A stretch of 64,000 nucleotides of DNA from contig NZ_RCZM01000001.1 of the NCBI RefSeq assembly GCF_006438965.1, forward strand, positions 187,097-251,096, written 5' to 3'. How positions within the stretch are numbered: position 1 is the first letter of the stretch; the number at the start of each line of letters is the position of its first letter. This document shows, in pieces, positions 27,194 to 36,650 of the stretch. The DNA is from Pedococcus bigeumensis. GTDB lineage: Bacteria; Actinomycetota; Actinomycetes; Actinomycetales; Dermatophilaceae. The position numbers were made by a program, and so were the translations under genes. The notes under the pieces are model-generated. The model did not search any database. It was not told the origin of the DNA and was given only the letters and a program-made list of their open reading frames with translations.

Positions 27194-28540
27194 ATGACCC
27201 GCCCGACCTCTGAGGCCGAGTACCTCGCAAACCTCGTTCCTGCCTCTGTCCGCGGTGTCAGCCGCCGGACCCTGCTGCGCGGCGCCCTCGGCGCCGGCAC
27301 CCTCCTCGCTGCTCCGTCGCTGCTCGCCGCGTGCGGTGGCAATGGCGGCACGTCCTCTGGCGGTGCCGCGACCGGCACCGTGACGATCGGCTCCAACCAG
27401 TCCGATGCCGTCCCGAAGGCGGCCATCCAGGCGGTCATGGACGCCTTCCAGAAGGCCAACTCCGGCCTGACGACCAAGATCAACACGATCGACCACAACT
27501 CCTTCCAGGAGAACATCAACAACTACCTCCAGGGCTCGCCCGATGACGTCTGGATGTGGTTCTCCGGCTACCGCATGCGGTTCTTCGCCTCCAAGGGCCT
27601 CGCCGGTGACGTGTCCGACGTCTGGAAGAACCTGGCCGGCATGTCTGACGCGCTCAAGACGGCCTCGACGGGTGACGACGGCAAGCAGTACTTCGTCCCC
27701 TCGACCTACTACCCGTGGGCGATGTTCTACCGCAAGAGCGTCTTCGAGAAGTACGGCTACACCGAGCCCAAGACCCTGGACGAGTTCAAGACCCTCGGCA
27801 CGCAGATGAAGAAGGACGGACTCGTCCCGATCGCCTTCGGTGACAAGGACGGCTGGCCCGCGATGGGCACCTTCGACCAGCTCAACCTGCGGGTCAACGG
27901 CTACCAGTTCCACGTCGACCTGATGGCCGGCAAGGAGGCCTGGAACGGCGCGAAGGTCAAGGCCGTCTTCGACACCTGGGCCGGACTGCTCGACATGCAC
28001 CAGGCCGACTCCCTCGGTCGGACCTGGCAGGAAGCTGCGCTGACGCTCCAGCAGAAGAAGGCCGGCACCTACCTGCTCGGTTCGTTCGTCGCCCAGCAGT
28101 TCGCCAAGGGGGCGGAGCAGGAGGACCTGACGTTCTTCAACTTCCCCGAGGTCGACTCCAACATCGGCGCGGACGCCATCGAGGCGCCCATCGACGGCTA
28201 CATGATGGCCAAGCGTCCCAAGAACGAGGCCGGCGCCAAGAAGCTCCTCGGGTACGTGGGTTCAGCCGACGCGCAGAACATCGTCGTCAAGGCCGACCCC
28301 AGCGTCATCGCGACGAACGACAAGGCCGACCAGGCTGCCTACACCTCGCTCCAGAAGAAGTCGGTCGAGTTCGTCGGCCAGGCCAAGTCCATCGCCCAGT
28401 TCATGGACCGCGACACTCGCCCCGACTTCGCCTCCACGGTGATGATCCCGGCCATCCAGTCCTTCATCAAGAACCCGAAGGACATCGACGGCCTGATCAA
28501 CAACATCGAGAAGCAGAAGAAGAGCATCTTCGCGAGCTGA
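27194..28540 (+). CDS. ABC sugar transporter substrate-binding lipoprotein
   Basis: A 448-residue extracellular solute-binding protein (MalE/MsmE type). The N-terminus has a twin-arginine signal (SRRTLLRGALGAG) ending in a lipobox (LLAAC), so the mature protein is a membrane-anchored lipoprotein. The rest has the family-1 pattern (INTIDHNSFQENINNYL, PDDVWMWFSGYRMRFFA). ATG at 27194 is preceded by AAAGGAGA. It starts an operon with two permeases and an alpha-galactosidase, so the ligand is probably an alpha- or beta-galactoside. No ATPase is encoded in the operon; a shared MsiK-type ATPase elsewhere is likely. Confidence 0.92.
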   Translation: MTRPTSEAEYLANLVPASVRGVSRRTLLRGALGAGTLLAAPSLLAACGGNGGTSSGGAATGTVTIGSNQSDAVPKAAIQAVMDAFQKANSGLTTKINTIDHNSFQENINNYLQGSPDDVWMWFSGYRMRFFASKGLAGDVSDVWKNLAGMSDALKTASTGDDGKQYFVPSTYYPWAMFYRKSVFEKYGYTEPKTLDEFKTLGTQMKKDGLVPIAFGDKDGWPAMGTFDQLNLRVNGYQFHVDLMAGKEAWNGAKVKAVFDTWAGLLDMHQADSLGRTWQEAALTLQQKKAGTYLLGSFVAQQFAKGAEQEDLTFFNFPEVDSNIGADAIEAPIDGYMMAKRPKNEAGAKKLLGYVGSADAQNIVVKADPSVIATNDKADQAAYTSLQKKSVEFVGQAKSIAQFMDRDTRPDFASTVMIPAIQSFIKNPKDIDGLINNIEKQKKSIFAS

Positions 28541-28567
28541 CGCCCGCGACGACGCCGAGGAGTCACC

Positions 28568-29509
28568 GTGTCGACCCAGACCACGCCCAAAGGCATCAAG
28601 CCGAAGCCGTCCAAGCCGAAGCGCACCAAGTACAAGGGCATCGACCACCTGTCCCCAGTGGACCGGGTCGTCGTCTCCCTGATGGTGGGCATCCCGACCC
28701 TGCTGGTGCTGTGGCTCGTCGTCGCCCCGGCGATCGGGTCGGTCCTGCTCTCGTTCACCAACTGGGACGGGATCGGCCCGATCTCCTCGGCCAAGAACGT
28801 GGGGCTGCAGAACTACAAGGACGTCCTCACGATCTACCCGCCGTTCGTCCCCGCGCTCCAGCACAACCTGATCTGGCTCGGGGTGACGTTCTTCATCGCC
28901 ACCCCGATCGGGATGTTCCTCGCGGTGCTGCTCGACCGGGAGGTGCGTGGTTCACGGGTCTACCAGACCGCCATCTACCTCCCGGTGGTGCTCTCCGTGG
29001 CGCTCGTCGGATTCATCTGGCAGCTCATCTACAGCCGCGACCAGGGCTTCATCAACCAGGTCACCGGCAGCAGCATCGACTGGTACGGCGACCAGCGCTA
29101 CAACCTCTGGGCGGCTCTGCTCGCCTCGAGCTGGAGGCACGTCGGCTACATCATGCTGCTGTACCTGGCCGGACTCAAGGGCGTCGACCCGACGCTGCGC
29201 GAGGCGGCCAAGGTCGACGGCGCGAACGAGCGCACCACGTTCTTCCGGGTGGTCTTCCCCGTCATGTTCCCGATCAACATCATCGTGTTCGTGGTGACCC
29301 TCATCGAGTCGCTGCGCGCCTTCGACCTCGTGTGGGTCATCAACAAGGGGCGCAACGGGCTCGAGCTCATCTCGACCCTCGTCACGAGCAACATCGTCGG
29401 AGAAGCCAGCCGGATCGGGTTCGGCTCGGCACTGGCCACCTTCATGCTCGTCATCTCGTCGGTCTTCATCGTCATCTACCTACGCATGGTCATGAGGGAG
29501 CAGCGATGA
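28568..29509 (+). CDS. ABC sugar transporter permease 1 (MalF type)
   Basis: A 313-residue integral membrane protein with six predicted helices and a basic N-terminal tail (GIKPKPSKPKRTKYKG). The EAA loop that contacts the ATPase is present as EAAKVDGANERTTFFRVVFP. GTG at 28568 has GAGGAG about seven bases upstream, and the 3' end overlaps the second permease as ATGA. It belongs to the galactoside importer operon. Confidence 0.93.
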   Translation: MSTQTTPKGIKPKPSKPKRTKYKGIDHLSPVDRVVVSLMVGIPTLLVLWLVVAPAIGSVLLSFTNWDGIGPISSAKNVGLQNYKDVLTIYPPFVPALQHNLIWLGVTFFIATPIGMFLAVLLDREVRGSRVYQTAIYLPVVLSVALVGFIWQLIYSRDQGFINQVTGSSIDWYGDQRYNLWAALLASSWRHVGYIMLLYLAGLKGVDPTLREAAKVDGANERTTFFRVVFPVMFPINIIVFVVTLIESLRAFDLVWVINKGRNGLELISTLVTSNIVGEASRIGFGSALATFMLVISSVFIVIYLRMVMREQR

Positions 29510-30438
29510 CCGCCAGCAGCGAGGCCCCGCAGGTCGCGGTGCCCGGGATCAAGAACCCGCTCATCGGCAAGCGCACCCAGCCAGCCGGCACCAAGAAGGG
29601 CAACCGGGTCATTCAGGTGTTCCTCGCGGTGGTGGCGCTGGTCTGGATCTTCCCGGTGGGCTACGCCCTCCTCAACAGCTTCCGTGACTACGACTACACG
29701 TCGAAGCACGGCTACCTGTCCCTGGGTGGGTTCACGCTCGCCAACTACAAGGACGCCTGGGAGCAGGCGAACTTCTCGCACACGATGCTCAACTCGGCCT
29801 ACATCACCATCCCGGCCGTGCTGCTGACGCTGTTCCTGTCATCGTGCGTGGCCTTCGTGGTGGCGCGGTTCGGGTTCAAGTTCAACCTCACCCTGCTCGG
29901 GCTCTTCACCGCAGCGAACCTCCTGCCTCCCCAGGCCCTGCTCATCCCGGTCTACCGGATGTTCCGCGCCATCGAGGTGCCGTTCTGGATCAGCGACTCG
30001 GGCACCCTGCTCAACTCGTACTGGGGCCTGATCCTCGTCAACGTGGCGTTCCAGACCGGGTTCTGCACCTTCGTCCTGTCCAACTACATGAAGGCCTTGC
30101 CGCGCGAGATCTACGAGTCGGCCGTCGTGGACGGGGCCGGGGTGCTGCGCCAGTTCTTCCAGCTCACCCTCCCGCTGTGCCGCCCCCCGCTCGCGGCGCT
30201 GGCGACGCTCGAGGTGACCTGGATCTACAACGAGTTCTTCTGGGCCACGGTGCTGTTGCAGTCCGGCGACAAGTTCCCGGTGACGAGCTCGATCAACAAC
30301 CTGCGGGGCCAGTTCTTCACGGACAACAACCTCGTGGCCGCCGGGTCGGTCGTCATAGCACTGCCCACCCTGCTCGTCTTCTTCCTGCTGCAGAAGCAGT
30401 TCGTCGCGGGTCTGACGCTGGGAGCCACCAAGGGATGA
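29506..30438 (+). CDS. ABC sugar transporter permease 2 (MalG type)
   Basis: A 310-residue inner membrane permease with six helices. The EAA-type loop reads ESAVVDGAGVLRQFFQLTLP, and the C-terminus ends with the conserved [17 protein letters not shown]. Start and stop both overlap the neighbouring genes as ATGA, so the permeases and alpha-galactosidase are translated together. It pairs with permease 1. Confidence 0.93.
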   Translation: MTASSEAPQVAVPGIKNPLIGKRTQPAGTKKGNRVIQVFLAVVALVWIFPVGYALLNSFRDYDYTSKHGYLSLGGFTLANYKDAWEQANFSHTMLNSAYITIPAVLLTLFLSSCVAFVVARFGFKFNLTLLGLFTAANLLPPQALLIPVYRMFRAIEVPFWISDSGTLLNSYWGLILVNVAFQTGFCTFVLSNYMKALPREIYESAVVDGAGVLRQFFQLTLPLCRPPLAALATLEVTWIYNEFFWATVLLQSGDKFPVTSSINNLRGQFFTDNNLVAAGSVVIALPTLLVFFLLQKQFVAGLTLGATKG

Positions 30439-32600
30439 CGTCGCAGACCGCGGTCCCTCTCGTCGTACTGCGCTCCGCTGGTACCTGTCTCGCCTTCGAC
30501 ACCTCTGGAGAAGGTCTCCCCCGGGTCCTGCACTGGGGCGCCGACCTGCCTGACGCAGCATTGGCCGGCCTCCCCGGCCTCGTTCCCGGGCCGGTGCCGC
30601 CGAACGCCCTCGACGAGCCGTGGCCGCTGACCGTGCTGCCCACCTCCGGCGACGGCTGGCTCGGCACGCCCGGGTATGCCGCGCACCGTGCGGGTGGCGC
30701 GGCTGCGCCTCGCTGGGACGTCACCGCCGAGCTCGACGGCGAGCGCTCGCTCCGCACCACCGCCCGCGACGGGGCTACCGAGTTGGTGCTGGGGCATGCC
30801 CTCGACGAGCACGGCGTCCTGCGCGTCACGCTGTCGGTGACCAACCGCGCCGACCCGGAGGCGGCCGAGGTGCTGGACCTGGGTGCCCTCCGCGCGCTGA
30901 TGCCCCTGCCGTCGCGTGCCACCGAGGTGCTCGACCTCACCGGACGCTGGTGCCGCGAGCGGTCACCGCAGCGGTCGGCGCTCCAGGACGGCACCCACCT
31001 GCGTGCCTCGCGCAGAGGGCGGACGGGTCATGACGCCACCCTCCTGCTCACGGTGGGGACGGCAGGATTCGGCTTCCGGACCGGTGAGGTCTGGTCGGTC
31101 CACGTCGCGTGGAGCGGCAACCACGAGCACCTGGCCGAGCGGCTCCCCGAGGGCGCCGGCGTCCACTCCGCGGTCCTCGGTGGCGGCGAGCTGCTCGAGC
31201 CGGGCGAGCTCCGGCTCGGACCGGGGGAGACCTACACCGCCCCCGACGTCGTCTTCGTCCACGCGACCGACGGCCTGGACGGAGTCTCGCGGCGGCTGCA
31301 CCGGAGCCAGCGCTCGACGGCGACCCACAGCAACGACCCGCGCCCCCTCGTGCTGAACACCTGGGAGGCGGTCTACTTCGACCACGACCTCGGGCGCCTC
31401 ACCGAGCTGGCTGACACCGCTGCCCAAATCGGGGTGGAGCGGTTCGTCCTCGACGACGGGTGGTTCGGCAGCCGCCGCGACGACCACAGCGGGCTCGGCG
31501 ACTGGGTGGTCTCGACGGACGTCTGGCCGCAGGGTCTGCAGCCCCTCGTCGAGCACGTCAAGGGTCGCGGCATGGAGTTCGGTCTGTGGTTCGAGCCCGA
31601 GATGGTCAACCTCGACTCCGACCTGGTGCGGGCCCACCCGGACTGGGTGCTGGGTCCGAAGGCGGGACACCCTCGCCCATCGCGGCAGCAGCACGTGCTC
31701 GACCTCGCCAACCCCGAGGCGGCCGCCCACGTGGAGGGGCAGATCAGCGCCCTCGTCTCCGATCTCGGCATCGACTTCATCAAGTGGGACCACAACCGCG
31801 ACCTGCACGAGGCGGTCCGCACGGACGCCGGTGGCGTCGACCGCCCAGCCGTGCACGCCCAGACAGCCGCGTTCTACACGCTGCTGGACCACCTGCGCGC
31901 CGCCCACCCCGACCTCGAGATCGAGTCCTGCTCCAGCGGGGGGGCCCGCGTCGACCTCGGCGTCCTCGCCCGCACCGACCGGATCTGGACGAGCGACTGC
32001 AACGACGCGCTGGAGCGGACGGCGATCCAGCGGTGGACCTCGCTGCTCGTGCCCGCCGAGCTGATGGGCACGCATGTGGGCCCGGCGACCGCCCACACCA
32101 CCCACCGCACGCTGGACCTGTCCTTCCGGCTGCTCATCGCTCTGCAGGGACATGCCGGCCTGGAATGGGACATCGCACGGTGCACGTCCGAGGAGCTGAG
32201 CGCCCTGGCCGACTGGTCTGGTCTCTACCGCGAGCTGAGGCCGCTGCTGCACTCCGGTGACCTGGTGCGCGCCGACCTCCCCGACGACCGGGGCCTGCTC
32301 GTGACCGGGACGGTCGCAGCGGACGGCGAGACCGCGGCATACACCGTCCTGCGGACCCACAGCGGGACCTCGGTCACGCCGGGCCTGGTCGCGCTGCCGG
32401 GGCTTGACTCGACGCGCACGTACACGGTGCGCGTACGACGCGAGGCGGGGCTCCCTGCCGTCATCCAGCACATCGCCCCGGCCTGGTGGGACGAGGCGCT
32501 CGGCGACGGCATCCCCGTCCACGGCGCGCTGCTGGCCGGGGTCGGCCTGCCGCTGCCTGTGCTCGGTCCTGCCCAGGGTTTCCTGCTGCACCTGACCTGA
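30435..32600 (+). CDS. Alpha-galactosidase, GH36
   Basis: A 721-residue cytoplasmic glycosidase releasing alpha-linked galactose from substrates such as raffinose or melibiose. The nucleophile is Asp452 in FIKWDHNRD and the acid/base Asp521 in WTSDCND. Other family segments are [19 protein letters not shown] and [14 protein letters not shown], with an N-terminal beta-sandwich and a C-terminal beta domain. The ATG at 30435 overlaps the permease stop. Its product galactose would enter the GalK-GalT route encoded by the divergent operon. No signal peptide, consistent with hydrolysis after import. Confidence 0.95.
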   Translation: MTSQTAVPLVVLRSAGTCLAFDTSGEGLPRVLHWGADLPDAALAGLPGLVPGPVPPNALDEPWPLTVLPTSGDGWLGTPGYAAHRAGGAAAPRWDVTAELDGERSLRTTARDGATELVLGHALDEHGVLRVTLSVTNRADPEAAEVLDLGALRALMPLPSRATEVLDLTGRWCRERSPQRSALQDGTHLRASRRGRTGHDATLLLTVGTAGFGFRTGEVWSVHVAWSGNHEHLAERLPEGAGVHSAVLGGGELLEPGELRLGPGETYTAPDVVFVHATDGLDGVSRRLHRSQRSTATHSNDPRPLVLNTWEAVYFDHDLGRLTELADTAAQIGVERFVLDDGWFGSRRDDHSGLGDWVVSTDVWPQGLQPLVEHVKGRGMEFGLWFEPEMVNLDSDLVRAHPDWVLGPKAGHPRPSRQQHVLDLANPEAAAHVEGQISALVSDLGIDFIKWDHNRDLHEAVRTDAGGVDRPAVHAQTAAFYTLLDHLRAAHPDLEIESCSSGGARVDLGVLARTDRIWTSDCNDALERTAIQRWTSLLVPAELMGTHVGPATAHTTHRTLDLSFRLLIALQGHAGLEWDIARCTSEELSALADWSGLYRELRPLLHSGDLVRADLPDDRGLLVTGTVAADGETAAYTVLRTHSGTSVTPGLVALPGLDSTRTYTVRVRREAGLPAVIQHIAPAWWDEALGDGIPVHGALLAGVGLPLPVLGPAQGFLLHLT

Positions 32601-32613
32601 CAGAATGGCCCGC

Positions 32614-33636
32614 ATGCCTGTCACGCCAGCCCCCGCTGCGCTGCCCCGGATCCTGTCCGGGATGCAGCCGACCAGCGACTCCCTGCACCTCGGCAACTAC
32701 CTCGGGGCGCTGGTCAACTGGGTCAAGCTGCAGGACGACTTCGACGCCTACTACTTCGTCGCCGACCTCCACGCGTTGACCGTGCCGACCGACCCGGAGG
32801 TGCTGAGGCGCCGCACCCGGGCCACCGCGGCCCAGTACCTCGCTGCGGGTGTGGACGTCACCCGTTCCGCGGTGTTCTGCCAGAGCCACGTGACCGAGCA
32901 CGCCGAGCTCGGCTGGGTGATGAACTGCCTCACCGCGGACGGTGAGGCCCGGCGGATGACCCAGTTCAAGGACAAGGTCGCCAAGGGCCAGAACGCCAAC
33001 GTCGGCCTGCTGACCTACCCGATGCTGATGGCCGCCGACATCCTCATGTACGACGCGGCCTATGTGCCGGTCGGGGAGGACCAGCGCCAGCACCTGGAGA
33101 TCACCCGCGACCTGGCGGAGCGCTTCAACACCAGGTTCGGCGAGACCCTCGTGGTGCCCGACGCCTACATCGTCAAGGGCGCGGCAAAGATCATGGACCT
33201 GCAGGACCCGACGTCGAAGATGAGCAAGACGGGGTCCTCGCCCAAGGGCCTCATCGACCTCATGCAGGACCCCGCGAAGATCGCCAAGAACATCCGGTCG
33301 GCCGTCACCGACACGGACGGCGAGGTGCGCTACGACCCCGAGAACAAGCCCGGCGTCTCCAACCTCCTCGTCATCCACTCGGTGCTCTCGGGCACGCCCG
33401 TCGAGGAGCTGGCTGACTCGTTCGCGGGACGCGGTTACGGCGACCTCAAGAAGGAGGTCGCCGACGTGGTCGTCGACCGACTGACCCCGTTCCAGAAGCA
33501 GCTGGCGGAGCTGCTCGGCGACCCGGCGGAGCTGGACCGGATCCTCGCCGCGGGCGCAGACCAGGCTCGCGAGGTCGCCCAGGCGACGATGGCTCGGGTG
33601 CGTGCGGCCGTGGGACTGCTCCCCAGTGCCCGCTGA
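32614..33636 (+). CDS. trpS: Tryptophanyl-tRNA synthetase
   Basis: Class I aminoacyl-tRNA synthetase charging tRNA-Trp, 340 residues. It has the start [18 protein letters not shown] (HIGH-type HLGN), the [13 protein letters not shown] binding motif and the KMSKS-type signature [12 protein letters not shown]. Of two in-frame ATGs (32605, 32614) I choose 32614 because CAGAAT lies seven bases before it and would give a leaderless transcript; there is no Shine-Dalgarno. It follows the alpha-galactosidase by 13 bases but looks independently expressed. Confidence 0.96.
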   Translation: MPVTPAPAALPRILSGMQPTSDSLHLGNYLGALVNWVKLQDDFDAYYFVADLHALTVPTDPEVLRRRTRATAAQYLAAGVDVTRSAVFCQSHVTEHAELGWVMNCLTADGEARRMTQFKDKVAKGQNANVGLLTYPMLMAADILMYDAAYVPVGEDQRQHLEITRDLAERFNTRFGETLVVPDAYIVKGAAKIMDLQDPTSKMSKTGSSPKGLIDLMQDPAKIAKNIRSAVTDTDGEVRYDPENKPGVSNLLVIHSVLSGTPVEELADSFAGRGYGDLKKEVADVVVDRLTPFQKQLAELLGDPAELDRILAAGADQAREVAQATMARVRAAVGLLPSAR

Positions 33637-33664
33637 CCGCCCCGTGCCTGCCCAGAGCGTTCGG

Positions 33665-33670
33665 TAGGGT
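33665..33670 (+). promoter_or_regulatory. -10 box TAGGGT, leaderless promoter of the 2H phosphoesterase
   Basis: TAGGGT ends seven bases before the GTG at 33678; no Shine-Dalgarno is visible. Confidence 0.55.
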
Positions 33671-33677
33671 CGCCGTC

Positions 33678-34193
33678 GTGCCCACCATCGGTGTGTCCAT
33701 CGCCATCCCCTCACCACACGCGGAGATGCTCCAGGCCAAGCGTGCGTCCTTCGGAGATCCGCTCGCCGAGTCCATCCCCACGCACGTGACGCTCCTGCCT
33801 CCGACCGAGGTGGAGGGCGACGACCTGTCTGCGGTCGTGAAGCATCTTGAAACCGTTGCCAGCCAAGGACATTCGTTTCCGATGGTGCTTCGGGGAACCG
33901 GCACCTTCCGGCCCATCTCCCCGGTGGTGTTCGTCCAGGTCTCCGGTGGGCTGGCCGACTGCGAGCTGCTGGAGAAGGCCGTCCGCCGCGGACCGCTGAA
34001 GCGCAAGCTCGACTTCTACTACCACCCGCACGTCACGGTGGCCCACCACGTGTCCGAGGACAACCTCGACCGCGCGTTCACCGATCTCGCCGACTTCGAG
34101 TGCACCTTCGCGGTGGGCGAGTTCCACCTCTACGAGCACGGCGCCGATGGTGTCTGGCGGCCGGTGCGTTCGTTCGCGCTGAACGGACGCTGA
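33678..34193 (+). CDS. 2H phosphoesterase (2'-5' RNA ligase family)
   Basis: A 171-residue protein with the two histidine motifs that define the 2H superfamily: HVTLL near residue 36 and HVTVA near 120. Members act on 2',3'-cyclic phosphates or 2'-5' linkages in RNA; the substrate here is unknown. GTG at 33678 sits seven bases after TAGGGT, so the mRNA is probably leaderless. It lies between trpS and a YihY gene, an arrangement I recognise from other actinobacteria, and runs one base short of the next start. Confidence 0.88.
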   Translation: MPTIGVSIAIPSPHAEMLQAKRASFGDPLAESIPTHVTLLPPTEVEGDDLSAVVKHLETVASQGHSFPMVLRGTGTFRPISPVVFVQVSGGLADCELLEKAVRRGPLKRKLDFYYHPHVTVAHHVSEDNLDRAFTDLADFECTFAVGEFHLYEHGADGVWRPVRSFALNGR

Positions 34194-34194
34194 C

Positions 34195-35274
34195 GTGCAG
34201 ACACTCAGGGACTGGTGGGCCCGGCTCCAGACGACGCAGGCCTGGCGTGCCTGGAAGCGGTACGGCGACCACCGCGGCAACCTGCTGGCGGGTGGCGTGG
34301 GCTACTTCGCCTTCTTCTCCGTCTTCCCGGCAGTGTTGCTGGCCTTCACGGTCTTCGGCATCCTGCTGCGCGACCAGCCCCAGCTGCTCGAGGACACCAA
34401 GAACGCCATCAACGGACTGCTGCCCGGCTTCGTGAAGTCGCAGGACCAGCCCAACGGCATCATCAACGTCAACGCGCCCACCGGCGCCGCCCTGTCGATC
34501 TCCGGTGTCATCGCCGTGGTCGGCCTGGTGCTCGCGGGGACCGGCTGGCTGAGTGCGCTGCGCGACGGGATCCGCGCGATCTTCGGCGTGGAGGGATCGC
34601 CCGGCAACCCCGTGCTCGCCAAGCTCCGCGACGTCGGCGTCCTCATCCTCCTCGGAGTCGGCATCCTGCTGTCCGCGGGCGTCGGCGCCGTCGCTGGGGC
34701 GGCGGCGACGTGGGCAGCCGACCTCGTCGGTCTGGGCGGCCAGGGATGGGTCCTGACCGTGGTCGCCTTCGTCGTCGGGGTAGCCCTCGACGGCGTCCTC
34801 GTCGCGATCATGCTGCGGCTCCTCTCCGGGGTCCAGGTCCCGTGGCCGGCACTGCGCAACGGTGCGATCTTCGGTGGGATCGGCCTGACCGTGCTCAAGA
34901 AGTTCGGCTCGGTGCTGCTCGCCAGCACCACGGACAACAAGCTCTACTTCGGCTTCGCTCTCGTCGTCGGGCTGCTGGTGTGGCTCAACTTCATGTCGCG
35001 GATCATCCTGATCTCGGCCGCGTGGGCCGCCAACGACCTCGACACCGCGGGCGGAACGGGCCTCAGCGCCGGCCAGGCGCACAAGCTGGCCGAGGGGCCG
35101 GCGCCGGAACCGGTCGACAGCATCCGCGAGCGCACCGACGCCGGGCTCCCGACCTTTGGCCAGCGTGCAGCCGACCGGACCAGCGTGGCCGCTGGCGCGG
35201 TGCTCGGCGCGGTCGGAGCCGTGGCCCTGGGCACGGTGGCACGCGGCATACGGAGCCTGGTCCGTCGAAGGTGA
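34195..35274 (+). CDS. YihY/BrkB family membrane protein
   Basis: A 359-residue integral membrane protein of the YihY (formerly RNase BN) family. The signature LAGGVGYFAFFSVFPAVLLA is near residue 31, and six hydrophobic helices follow. The last 80 residues are a soluble Ala/Gly-rich tail with one more hydrophobic stretch (GAVLGAVGAVALGTV) and a basic end (RRR). Function is unsettled; the family is not an RNase. GTG at 34195 is one base after the upstream stop, so translation is probably coupled to the 2H phosphoesterase. Confidence 0.9.
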   Translation: MQTLRDWWARLQTTQAWRAWKRYGDHRGNLLAGGVGYFAFFSVFPAVLLAFTVFGILLRDQPQLLEDTKNAINGLLPGFVKSQDQPNGIINVNAPTGAALSISGVIAVVGLVLAGTGWLSALRDGIRAIFGVEGSPGNPVLAKLRDVGVLILLGVGILLSAGVGAVAGAAATWAADLVGLGGQGWVLTVVAFVVGVALDGVLVAIMLRLLSGVQVPWPALRNGAIFGGIGLTVLKKFGSVLLASTTDNKLYFGFALVVGLLVWLNFMSRIILISAAWAANDLDTAGGTGLSAGQAHKLAEGPAPEPVDSIRERTDAGLPTFGQRAADRTSVAAGAVLGAVGAVALGTVARGIRSLVRRR

Positions 35275-35277
35275 CGG

Positions 35278-36537
35278 TCAGCGGCGACGCGCGCCGCGGG
35301 CGCGGACCATTCGCCGACGCCTCCGGACTCCCCAGGCAAGGAGCAGCAGGACCACTGCGACCGCTGCGGGAGCGCGCCACCGCGTGACCGATGCGGGAAT
35401 GGTTCCGCTGGCCGGGAGCGCCGCAGCAGCCCGGGTGGGTTCCTGGGCAGCCGGGCCGCCGGTCGCCGGGTCGGTCAGGGTCGGCGAGGTCGTGCTCGGC
35501 AGCACGGCGGGCGGTGCCGTGACCGTTCCCGGTGCGACGAGGTCGCCCACCGTGCCCGCCCTGTCGCCGTAGGCGAACGCCCAGTCGTACATCGCCGCCT
35601 GCGGACGCCACGACGAGTCGAGACCGTACATCTCGGTCAGCAGGTAGGTCTTCGAGCCACGGGTCACCGCAGAGATGAAGGTGCGGTTCGCGGCCTCGGT
35701 GTAGCCGTTCTTGACCCCGATGGTGCCGTCGTAGTTGTAGAGAAGCCTGTTGTGGTTGTTGACCTTGTAGGTCACGCGCTTCTTCGTCTTGGGGTCGAGG
35801 CGGCCCGGGAAGTCGACCTGCTTGGTGGCGACGTAGGTGCGGAAGTCCTTGAGCTGCAACGCCGCCCGGCCGATCAGCGCCAGGTCGTAGGCGCTTGACG
35901 TCTGCCCAGGGGCGTCCAACCCCGCCGGGTCCTTCGCGACCGTGTCATGCGCACCGAGGTATGCCGCGTGCTCGTTCATCGCGGTCAGCGTCGCCTCCCG
36001 CCCGCCACCGGCGTCGGCCAGCGCGTACGCGGCGTCGTTGCCCGACGCCATCAGCAGGGCCTGGAACAGCTGCTCCGCCGTGTAGGGCAGCCCGGGCACC
36101 AACCCGACCCGGGTCCCGTCGGCGTTCGCGTCGGCCTGCGTCACCGTGATCATCTGCCGCGCCGAGATCTCGGGGATGAGGGTGAGTGCCGTCAGCGTCT
36201 TCAGCGTGCTGGCCGGCAGCAACCGCGCATGGGCCGCCTTCGCTGCGATCACCTTCCCGGTCCCCAGGTCGGCCAGCACCCACGACACGTCGCGCAGCTT
36301 CGGCGGTGAAGGCACCCCTTCCGGCAGATCCGTGACGACCCCCATCGACGCCAGCTGCTCCCCACCGACCGACACCCGCGGATCCACCGTCGCCTTTGGC
36401 ACCGGCAGCCCCTTGGTCGTCACCGACGGCGTCGGCTTCGGCGTGGTGGCAGCTTCTGCGGTGCCCGGCGAGACCGCGACCACCGAGACGAGGAGTCCGA
36501 GGAGTGCGCGCCGGAAATGGGTGGAGGCGTCGTTCAT
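35278..36537 (-). CDS. D-alanyl-D-alanine carboxypeptidase (S11, DacA/DacC-like)
   Basis: A 419-residue penicillin-binding-type enzyme that trims peptidoglycan pentapeptides. It has an N-terminal signal peptide (about 8-29), the S-x-x-K active site PASTLKTLTAL, the S-x-N motif MASGNDAAYALA and KNGYT in place of the usual KTG. A Pro/Thr-rich linker leads to a C-terminal transmembrane helix followed by RRRRR, so the enzyme is anchored with its catalytic domain outside. ATG at 36537 begins the signal peptide directly; the frame is open far upstream but antisense to sdhB. A promoter at 36575-36603 gives a leader of about 30 bases. Confidence 0.92.
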   Translation of the reverse strand: MNDASTHFRRALLGLLVSVVAVSPGTAEAATTPKPTPSVTTKGLPVPKATVDPRVSVGGEQLASMGVVTDLPEGVPSPPKLRDVSWVLADLGTGKVIAAKAAHARLLPASTLKTLTALTLIPEISARQMITVTQADANADGTRVGLVPGLPYTAEQLFQALLMASGNDAAYALADAGGGREATLTAMNEHAAYLGAHDTVAKDPAGLDAPGQTSSAYDLALIGRAALQLKDFRTYVATKQVDFPGRLDPKTKKRVTYKVNNHNRLLYNYDGTIGVKNGYTEAANRTFISAVTRGSKTYLLTEMYGLDSSWRPQAAMYDWAFAYGDRAGTVGDLVAPGTVTAPPAVLPSTTSPTLTDPATGGPAAQEPTRAAAALPASGTIPASVTRWRAPAAVAVVLLLLAWGVRRRRRMVRARGARRR

Positions 36538-36556
36538 GCCAATACCCGAGTGGGCA

Positions 36557-36616
36557 CCGAAGTGGGCGCGCCGCACCGTAGAACGAGCTTGCGAGAGGTG
36601 CAAGCGCCCACTTCGG
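36557..36616. repeat. 13-bp perfect inverted repeats flanking the carboxypeptidase promoter
   Basis: CCGAAGTGGGCGC at 36557-36569 and its exact complement at 36604-36616 bracket the -35 and -10. They could be an operator pair or form a large stem. Confidence 0.55.
36575..36603 (-). promoter_or_regulatory. Promoter of the D,D-carboxypeptidase gene
   Basis: Minus-strand -35 TTGCAC (36598-36603), 17-base spacer, -10 TACGGT (36575-36580). Confidence 0.55.
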
Positions 36617-36650
36617 GGGCCGCGACCCCTGAGTCCGCTCGCCTCAACGT

